From Lachnospiraceae bacterium UBA7086 (lineage in GTDB: Bacteria; Bacillota; Clostridia; Lachnospirales; Lachnospiraceae): a stretch of DNA of 64,000 bases. Every line of letters starts with the position of its first letter. Position 1 is the first letter of the stretch. Positions 58,325 through 64,000 of this stretch are shown here, in pieces. The stretch spans positions 29,347-93,346 of the forward strand of contig DKZA01000010.1 in NCBI GenBank assembly GCA_002492525.1, written 5' to 3'. The notes under the pieces were generated by a model. The model had not been told where the DNA came from and made no database searches. It saw nothing but the letters and a program-made list of their open reading frames with translations. The position numbers were made by a program, and so were the translations under genes.

Positions 58325-59722
58325 ATGGAAGAATCAAATCAATTTTTAGGGACGGAACATATTGGGAAGCTAATGAAAAAATACGCGATTCCCTGTATTA
58401 TCTCACTGTTAGTCGGTGCGCTTTACAATATTGTTGATCAGATCTTTATTGCAAATGCCAGCTATCTGGGTTCTTATGGAAATGCGGCGAATACCGTTGT
58501 ATTTCCGCTTACAGTAGTTGCGTTGGCGATTGCCGTTATGATCGGTGACGGCAGCTGTGCATTTGTGACTCTTTGTCTTGGAAAGGGGGAGAAGGAAAAT
58601 GCGAGAAGAAGTGTCGGAAATGCGGTTGTTATGGTGGCAGGGAGCAGTATGATGCTGACAGCTGTTTATCTGATTTTTCAGACACAGATCATTGCCATGT
58701 TTGGCGGAACGGTAAATGAAGAAACATTTTATTATTCCCAAGAATACTTTTTTTATATTAGTCTAGGCGTTCCCTTCTATATGTTTGGGCAGGCAATGAA
58801 TCCGGTTATCCGGGCGGATGGAAGCCCGAAATTTGCAATGTTTTCTACACTTGCCGGCGCTGTTGTCAATCTTATTTTTGACCCGGTTTTTATTTTTATC
58901 TTCCGATGGGGAATGAGAGGTGCGGCTGTGGCAACCGTAATAGGACAGATTATCACAGCGATATTGGCAGTAGGATATATCCGGCATATGAAAACAGTCA
59001 GGCCGTCATCCCAGGATTTTAAAATCAACTGCCGTATCTGCGGCAGGACTCTGCTTTTAGGGATTACAAGTTTCCTGTCGCAGATTTCATTAGTTGCAGC
59101 AATGGCGGCGATCAATAACATGCTCCGTAAGTATGGTGCAATAGACGAAATATTTGGGCAGCCACGATATGCGCAAATTCCGATGGCTGTCGTTGGTATT
59201 GTTATGAAATTTTTCCAGATTGTTATTTCTGTTGTTGTCGGTATGGCGGCCGGCTGTATTCCGATTGTAGGCTATAATATAGGTGCAGATAATCAATTGC
59301 GCGTTAAAGATTTGTTTACAAAATTATTGACTGCGGAAGCGCTTGTAGGTGCGGCAGCGTTTATTCTGGTGGAGTTTTTTCCGAGAGAGCTGATTTCTAT
59401 TTTTGGAGCCGCTAACGAAAGCGTTTATTATACAGAGTTTGCAATGAAAGCTTTTCGGATTTATTTATGTATGATTATTATGGCATGTGTCAATAAAGCA
59501 TGTTTCATTTTTTTACAGGCAATGGGGAAAGCCGCAGCGTCTACCGCTCTTTCCATGATAAGAGAAGTAGTATTTGGTGTTGGGTTCGCCGTTTTGCTTC
59601 CTGTATTTTGGGGACTGGACGGGGTTTTATTTTCCATGCCCTTATCGGATATCCTGACATTTATTGTTGCAGTTATTTTAATTTTCCGTACTTATAAGGA
59701 GTTAAATGAGCAGAGAGCATAG
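58325..59722 (+). CDS. MATE efflux transporter, MepA type
   Basis: 465 residues and 12 membrane helices. The N-terminal FLGTEHIGKLMKKYAIPCII and YNIVDQIFIANAS, and the late ACVNKACFIFLQAMGKA, are typical of the MepA branch of MATE pumps, which export cationic compounds. GGAAAGGAA lies ten bases before ATG 58325. The strong promoter and the leader with two terminator hairpins predict control by attenuation or riboswitch. A second, deleted copy lies downstream with its own leader. Confidence 0.9.
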   Translation: MEESNQFLGTEHIGKLMKKYAIPCIISLLVGALYNIVDQIFIANASYLGSYGNAANTVVFPLTVVALAIAVMIGDGSCAFVTLCLGKGEKENARRSVGNAVVMVAGSSMMLTAVYLIFQTQIIAMFGGTVNEETFYYSQEYFFYISLGVPFYMFGQAMNPVIRADGSPKFAMFSTLAGAVVNLIFDPVFIFIFRWGMRGAAVATVIGQIITAILAVGYIRHMKTVRPSSQDFKINCRICGRTLLLGITSFLSQISLVAAMAAINNMLRKYGAIDEIFGQPRYAQIPMAVVGIVMKFFQIVISVVVGMAAGCIPIVGYNIGADNQLRVKDLFTKLLTAEALVGAAAFILVEFFPRELISIFGAANESVYYTEFAMKAFRIYLCMIIMACVNKACFIFLQAMGKAAASTALSMIREVVFGVGFAVLLPVFWGLDGVLFSMPLSDILTFIVAVILIFRTYKELNEQRA

Positions 59723-59764
59723 CTTGAACGAAACATAGAGATATAATGATCAGAATTTAGTTTC

Positions 59765-59794
59765 TTGACTTTTGAAAATGGATTTTGATATAAT
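59765..59794 (+). promoter_or_regulatory. Promoter of the deleted MATE copy
   Basis: TTGACT (59765-59770), 18 bases, TATAAT (59789-59794). Still intact although the gene is not. Confidence 0.7.
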
Positions 59795-59825
59795 TGCTAA
59801 AGCAAAAATAAATACAGTCATTCAA

Positions 59826-59933
59826 CGACACATGTGGCGATTTTTCGCGTAAATCTGATTACGGTACGGAAGGTTACTGCATGTGGAATCATTTTAATTT
59901 ATGTGGCACATGCAGAAGCATGTGTCTTTTTTT
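59826..59933 (+). promoter_or_regulatory. Structured leader with terminator, guanidine-IV-like
   Basis: CACATG (59830-59835) pairs with CATGTG (59880-59885) around a core with CGCGTAAATC and ACGG. A terminator follows: GGCACATGC (59905-59913), AGAA, GCATGTGTC (59918-59926), then TTTTTTT. GCATGTG at 59879-59885 can also pair with CACATGC at 59907-59913, an antiterminator choice. Confidence 0.6.
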
Positions 59934-59956
59934 GTCTGTAAAAACAGGAGGTTAAT

Positions 59957-60189
59957 ATGGAACAGAACAATTACTTAGGAACAGAGAAAGTGGGTGTATT
60001 ATTGAAGCAATTTGCGATACCTTGTATTTTCTCATTGATTATTTCCTGTCTCTACAATATCGTAGACCAGATCTTTGTAGGAAATGGAGTCGGGTACTTG
60101 GGAAATGCGGCAACGGGAGTTATCTTTCCCTGATCATCTTTACCTGTGTACAAAAGGTTTGTGCTATTTTTCTGCAGTCCATAGATTAA
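59957..60189 (+). pseudogene. MATE paralogue with large internal deletion
   Basis: From ATG 59957 the frame reads 58 residues of a MATE N-terminus (YLGTEKVGVLLKQFAIPCI, YNIVDQIFVGNG) and stops at TGA 60131-60133. From 60130, in another frame, LIIFTCVQKVCAIFLQSID matches residues about 383-401 of the intact pump and ends with TAA at 60187-60189. So about 320 codons are missing between, and the C-terminus is lost too. AGGAGG still precedes the ATG. The product would be a short two-helix peptide at most. Confidence 0.85.
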
Positions 60190-60298
60190 GCATTTGCAGT
60201 CTTATACAGAGAAGGCTCTGTACATTTGTGGAGAGAGATGATAAGCTGTAAAATAGAATTTTTTCACTATCATTTTGAAGGAATCAAGGGTTAATATT

Positions 60299-61774
60299 AT
60301 GGGAAATACAATGCAGATCATAAAAAGTAATAAGGCACAATTTGAGTATGATATCCATGCGCTGGTGAAAGCTTTTTATCCGGAATGGGAGTTAAAGGTG
60401 TTGACGCCGGATTCTGTGATTAAGAATAAAAAAATTCTGGAGATTCCGCCGATAATGGAGCTTTCCTTTGGCGATGAGGAAGTCGTGCTAAAGGTCTACG
60501 ATAGATTACATAACTATAAAAATACTTATTCCTGGAACCATGCAGATCAGGTAGAGCAGGCGGCATATAAGAATACTTTCAAACGCTTTCTCTATACCTC
60601 GCTTCGGGAGGAGACAGGTATATCCCTTCCCTGGGGGAATCTGACAGGAATCCGGCCCACCAAGATTGCGATGACCATGCTGGAACAGGGTAAGAGTGAA
60701 GAGCAGATAGCGGCTTTTTTAAAGGAAGAGCATTTTGTAAGTGATGAGAAGACGGCGCTTGGGATTGCAATAGCAGGAAGGGAGCGCAAAATTCTCAGCA
60801 CCCTGCATTATGAAGACGGTTACAGTCTTTATATTGGGATACCGTTTTGTCCCACAACCTGCCTGTATTGTTCTTTTACTTCTTACCCCATCGGATTGTG
60901 GCGTGAGCGGGTGGGGGAGTATCTGACGGCTTTGGAGAAGGAGATAGATGCGGTGGCATCTCTCTATCAGGGTAAGATACTGGACACAGTCTATATCGGC
61001 GGCGGCACACCCAGTGCTTTGTCGGCGGCAGAACTGGAGCGGCTTTTAGGAAAGCTGAGGTGTACTTTTGATTTTGATACGGTACAGGAATTTACAGTAG
61101 AAGCAGGACGGGCGGACAGTATCACGCAGGAGAAGCTGCGGGTGCTTTATGAATATGGCGTCACCAGGATTTCGGTCAATCCTCAGACTATGAAGCAGGA
61201 GACGCTGCAGCTGATCGGCAGACAGCATACGGTAGGACAGGTGATAGAAGCTTTCCGTATGGCGCGCGAGGCAGGATTTGACAATATTAACATGGATATT
61301 ATTCTGGGACTTCCGGGGGAAAATGCGGCAGATGTGATGCATACCATAGAGGCGATAAAGGAGTTGGCACCGGAAGCGCTGACGGTGCACTCCCTTGCGG
61401 TGAAACGGGCATCCAGGCTGCAGCAGTGGATTGAGGAAAATGGAGTTACGGCATATAACAATACGGAAGAGACCATGCAGATTGCCGCAAAAGGAGCGGC
61501 AGATATGGGTATGGTGCCTTATTATCTCTATCGGCAGAAGAATATGTCCGGCAATTTTGAAAATGTTGGGTATTCCAAAGAGGGAAAATACGGGATTTAC
61601 AATATTCTCATTATGGAGGAGATGCAGACCATAGTGGCGCTGGGAGCCGGTTCCATCACGAAGAGAGTATATCCGGACGGCCGCATCGAGCGCAGTGAAA
61701 ATGCGAAAGACTTGGAGACATATATGAGAAACATCGAGGAGATGATAGAGCGCAAGAGAAGGCTCTTAGGATAA
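60299..61774 (+). CDS. hemZ: HemZ-type coproporphyrinogen dehydrogenase (radical SAM)
   Basis: 491 residues. The N-terminal domain (1-175) is specific to HemZ and includes NLTGIRPTKI. The radical SAM site CPTTCLYC gives Cys184, Cys188 and Cys191, with IGGGTPSALSAAELERLL next. Homologues of this type are oxygen-independent coproporphyrinogen oxidase-like proteins; the haem role is not shown in Clostridia. ATG 60299 is chosen over the TTG at 60275. The last codons form part of a bidirectional terminator shared with the convergent MATE gene. Confidence 0.85.
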   Translation: MGNTMQIIKSNKAQFEYDIHALVKAFYPEWELKVLTPDSVIKNKKILEIPPIMELSFGDEEVVLKVYDRLHNYKNTYSWNHADQVEQAAYKNTFKRFLYTSLREETGISLPWGNLTGIRPTKIAMTMLEQGKSEEQIAAFLKEEHFVSDEKTALGIAIAGRERKILSTLHYEDGYSLYIGIPFCPTTCLYCSFTSYPIGLWRERVGEYLTALEKEIDAVASLYQGKILDTVYIGGGTPSALSAAELERLLGKLRCTFDFDTVQEFTVEAGRADSITQEKLRVLYEYGVTRISVNPQTMKQETLQLIGRQHTVGQVIEAFRMAREAGFDNINMDIILGLPGENAADVMHTIEAIKELAPEALTVHSLAVKRASRLQQWIEENGVTAYNNTEETMQIAAKGAADMGMVPYYLYRQKNMSGNFENVGYSKEGKYGIYNILIMEEMQTIVALGAGSITKRVYPDGRIERSENAKDLETYMRNIEEMIERKRRLLG

Positions 61775-61795
61775 TCCCTGAGAGCCTATATTTTA
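61760..61795. terminator. Bidirectional terminator between hemZ and MATE
   Basis: GGCTCT (61761-61766) pairs with AGAGCC (61781-61786), inner AGG/CCT, with TTTT (61791-61794) after it for hemZ. It overlaps the hemZ end and the MATE stop. Confidence 0.7.
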
Positions 61796-63159
61796 ATCTG
61801 TGTCCATTTCCCTTTTTTAAATCGTATAGAGGCAAAAGTAAACCGTGAGATCTGATCCGCCAGAACCCCCAGCCAGATGCCGATGATGCCAAGTCCGAAT
61901 ACGTAACCGCCGAGGACAGAACCGATGGTGCGGATAAGTGTGACACTGATGGTGGAGGCAACTGCGGTGTAGAATGTGTCGCCTGCGCCCCGCAGACATC
62001 CCATGTATACCACCTGGCTGACTTGGAAGACAACCACGAAGATGATAACGTGCATGATGCTTACGCCGATCATCACAATATGTTTTTCCGCGAAGAAAAG
62101 TCTCATCAACGGTGCGGCACCTGCATAATAAACGACAGCCAGGAAGGCGGAAATAATACCGCCAAACATCCTGCATATACTGCCATATTCTTTGGCCAGT
62201 TTTTCGTCCCCGGCGCCGAGACTGCGGCCAATCAATGCCACTGCTGCAGCCTGTAATCCGTCTCCGAACGAGAAAGACAGAGACATGATATTCATGCCTA
62301 CCTGGTGCGCGGCCATGGCATCGGTGCCCTGCTTGGCGGCCATGATGGCTGTCAGCATGAAACCGATTCGCATAAGAAGCTGTTCAAAGAACACACTGTA
62401 ACCTACTTTGATCAGATTGAGGAAACTGTTCATGGAGGGCAGAATTTTGTTTTTGATAATATAGGGCAGATTGATAAATCCTTCCCGTTTCATGAGGGAG
62501 AGGATGCTCATAATACAGGCTACCACCGTGCCCAGTACGGTAGCCAGCGCCGCACCATGTATGCCCAGGGCGGGGAAGCCGAAATGTCCGTTGATCAAAA
62601 GATAGTTAAAGACGATATTTACCGTGTTGGAAGTAACATTGGTGCGCATGGTGATTTTCGTGTTGCCGGCGCCTCTTTGTGCAGAATTAATCCCCATCTG
62701 GATACAATTAAAGATCATGCCGCCCATGATAATCCTGAAATAGGCCACAGCGCTGTCATGAGTCTCCGGGGTGGAGCCGCATAAGGATATAATGGGGCCT
62801 GCCAGTAAGACGAAAAGGAGGCTCAATATCACGGCGGCCACAAGGATAAAAAAGATGGCAGTGCTAAGAATCCGGTTGGCGTCTTCTGCTTTGTCTTCTC
62901 CGCGTCTTCTGGCAACCAACGCCGAGATAGCGACATTTAAGGCAAAGAACAAAGCCAGACCGATGAACTTCGGCTGGGTCGTAAGCCCTACGGCAGCTAC
63001 CGCATAGGAGCCCAGGGAACTGACCATCAGAGAGTCCACCAGTCCGGCAAAAGCCACAAAGAAAGATTCCACAATGGATGGCCATGCCATGTTAAAGGTG
63101 ATGCGGATATTTTCTTTGCTGTATTTTGTTTGTCTGTTTATGAATAACGCTTGTTTCAT
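61786..63159 (-). CDS. MATE family efflux transporter
   Basis: 457 residues with 12 membrane helices. Marks: AWPSIVESFFVAFAGLVDSLMV in the first half, GMNIMSLSFSFGDGLQAAAVALIGR in the second, and the late GCLRGAGDTFYTAVAS. It is the NorM/DinF-like type and is not close to the MepA-like copy. It starts on the last base of the phosphoribosyltransferase gene (TAATG overlap at 63159), so both are one unit. Its substrate is unknown, though linkage to a PRT gene hints at a purine or pyrimidine compound. Confidence 0.9.
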   Translation of the reverse strand: MKQALFINRQTKYSKENIRITFNMAWPSIVESFFVAFAGLVDSLMVSSLGSYAVAAVGLTTQPKFIGLALFFALNVAISALVARRRGEDKAEDANRILSTAIFFILVAAVILSLLFVLLAGPIISLCGSTPETHDSAVAYFRIIMGGMIFNCIQMGINSAQRGAGNTKITMRTNVTSNTVNIVFNYLLINGHFGFPALGIHGAALATVLGTVVACIMSILSLMKREGFINLPYIIKNKILPSMNSFLNLIKVGYSVFFEQLLMRIGFMLTAIMAAKQGTDAMAAHQVGMNIMSLSFSFGDGLQAAAVALIGRSLGAGDEKLAKEYGSICRMFGGIISAFLAVVYYAGAAPLMRLFFAEKHIVMIGVSIMHVIIFVVVFQVSQVVYMGCLRGAGDTFYTAVASTISVTLIRTIGSVLGGYVFGLGIIGIWLGVLADQISRFTFASIRFKKGKWTQIKI

Positions 63160-63800
63160 TACTGTATTGCAGAATAACCATAGGCATTGGCAAAAGCATC
63201 AATGGGCTGCTTCTCTTTGCACAGTGCACATTCCTCCGGACTGTAGGTCTTATAATCGGGAATGTCCGATGTATTGAACAGTGCGTTGATGGGGATGCCC
63301 GTTACTGTGTTAGCGGCGCTGAAGATGGCGCTTACGCCGCTTATAGTTGCGCCATAATAGGTCAGGGTTTGTACCGCTTTGGTGACGGTGCGTCCTGTCG
63401 TTGCGCTTGCCAAAAGCAGCAGTACATTTTTGTCCTTGATCATGGGCAGATAGTTATCACGAAACAGCATCTGCCCGGAAGAGGAATATTCCGGTGTAAC
63501 GATATAGATTGTCTGGTGTGCATTTCGGGAATAGACGCCGGCTCTGGTCAATTCCTCCGCCAGAAAAGCGCCGATGATCTCACAACCGTCTATACAGACG
63601 ATGGTATCAACTACCGTAGACAGCATAATCTGTCTGCTCAGCTCTTTGGCGGCAGTGGATGCCTCGCTCAATCTTGTTTTCATCGTGGTCATATCCAGGA
63701 AATAATTGATATGGGAGTTCGGTGTTACAAAATGTCCGTGGATTGCTTTCAATTCAATATTGGGATGGCTCTTGGAGTGAATCTTGATCAGTTCCTTCAT
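63159..63800 (-). CDS. Phosphoribosyltransferase-fold protein (PyrE-like)
   Basis: 213 residues. The PRT fold is seen in TIVCIDGCEIIGAFLAEELTRAG (early strand and PRPP region), then KDKNVLLLLASATTGRTVTKAVQ, which takes the place of the PRPP loop, and ALFNTSDIPDYKTYSPEECALC at the end. It resembles orotate PRT-like proteins, yet the PRPP-binding acidic pair is not clear, so activity may differ. ATG 63800 follows AGGAGG by seven bases. A CxxC (CALCKEK) near the end could bind metal. It is coupled to the MATE gene. Confidence 0.65.
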   Translation of the reverse strand: MKELIKIHSKSHPNIELKAIHGHFVTPNSHINYFLDMTTMKTRLSEASTAAKELSRQIMLSTVVDTIVCIDGCEIIGAFLAEELTRAGVYSRNAHQTIYIVTPEYSSSGQMLFRDNYLPMIKDKNVLLLLASATTGRTVTKAVQTLTYYGATISGVSAIFSAANTVTGIPINALFNTSDIPDYKTYSPEECALCKEKQPIDAFANAYGYSAIQ

Positions 63801-63837
63801 ATGCATACCTCCTGTCATGCTAAAGTTTATTTTGGAC

Positions 63838-63865
63838 CATGATATTTCCGTAAGGAATTATCATG
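63838..63865. promoter_or_regulatory. Inverted repeat in the PRT leader
   Basis: CATGATATTTCC (63838-63849) and GGAATTATCATG (63854-63865) form 12-base arms with one mismatch and a 4-base loop, just after the predicted start of transcription. Operator or leader hairpin. Confidence 0.55.
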
Positions 63866-63876
63866 CTATTGTAAAT

Positions 63877-63905
63877 ATTATACAGCCTTAACCTGTGTAA
63901 ATCAA
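63877..63905 (-). promoter_or_regulatory. Promoter of the PRT-MATE unit
   Basis: On the minus strand TTGATT (63900-63905), 17 bases, TATAAT (63877-63882). Confidence 0.65.
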
Positions 63906-63938
63906 TCTCGGCTTGGCAAAATATTCGGCCCATTCTGC

Positions 63939-63967
63939 TTGCTTTTTTAGTTGGATCATGCTATAGT
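63939..63967 (+). promoter_or_regulatory. Plus-strand promoter for a gene beyond the window
   Basis: TTGCTT (63939-63944), 17 bases, TATAGT (63962-63967). No gene begins before the window end. Confidence 0.45.
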
Positions 63968-64000
63968 AAGTATACCTTTCATATCGTATCACTTTTCACA

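Noticed and set aside
1..64000. tRNA, rRNA, CRISPR arrays or prophage
   Set aside because: I found no cloverleaf, rRNA-like block, regular spaced repeats or phage structural genes by reading; a covariance or repeat search was not possible.

Overview
The window looks like a chromosomal segment of a Gram-positive, low-to-moderate GC anaerobe of the Clostridia, most likely Lachnospiraceae. Supporting signs are the gene families (MecA adaptor, HemZ, 2,3-BPG-independent phosphoglycerate mutase, BlaI/BlaR1-type pair, CmpB-like permease, GNB/LNB phosphorylase with NahK, many MATE pumps), strong AGGAGG-type ribosome binding sites, TTGACA-N17-TATAAT promoters and hairpin-plus-T-run terminators. I saw no rRNA, tRNA, CRISPR array, transposase or phage structural gene.

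Layout. 1-5060: a HEAT-like protein cut by the window edge, cell-wall enzymes (L,D-transpeptidase, D,D-carboxypeptidase), an acyl-CoA thioesterase and an NhaC-type antiporter. 5127-8754: a BirA-type operator and bioY-bioB-bioD-bioA, with no bioF or pimelate genes nearby. 8842-11749: a membrane GGDEF protein and a MATE pump. 11775-20003: an AT-richer accessory block that reads like a defence island. It holds (i) a restriction-modification locus with a PD-ExK nuclease, an XRE controller, an HsdM-like methylase and a half-size specificity subunit, with two overlapping operator dyads between the divergent units; (ii) an XRE repressor divergent from a three-gene operon of a dynamin-like GTPase, a membrane coiled-coil protein and a triple zinc-ribbon protein, with a 14-bp palindrome in the promoter spacer; (iii) an MNT/HEPN toxin-antitoxin pair whose HEPN gene is frameshifted. 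The three-gene GTPase operon is my best candidate for an undescribed system.

20027-31189: small membrane proteins, an ECF S-component with a DUF4430-like lipid- or membrane-anchored protein, a CmpB-like protein, an MFS carrier, an Lhr-type helicase, a YbaK-like deacylase, pepT, a half-size EamA protein and a protein with an unusual tetrapeptide repeat. 31409-36077: a minus-strand operon lnpA-nahK-serine hydrolase for galacto-N-biose/lacto-N-biose use. 36191-40477: a secreted-protein-poor stretch with a DUF6033-like protein, a small ORF, and a BlaI/BlaR1-type pair under a double palindromic operator. 40556-46487: mecA, a DEAD-box RNA helicase, a YgjP-like metallopeptidase, a TPR membrane protein and gpmI.

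46593-54133: two ABC systems, one a YtrA-type GntR-controlled transporter and one a MacB/FtsX-type exporter with a CARDB-like membrane partner. 54181-54450: a 135-nt foldback element and TAGATAT repeats. 54694-57198: a secreted protein with four ABAB repeats and enolase, whose ribosome binding site lies inside a terminator hairpin. 57441-60189: a phosphoesterase and two MepA-type MATE genes (the second with a large internal deletion), each behind its own promoter and a structured, terminator-bearing leader that resembles the guanidine-IV (mepA motif) riboswitch. 60299-63800: hemZ and, on the minus strand, a phosphoribosyltransferase and another MATE pump.
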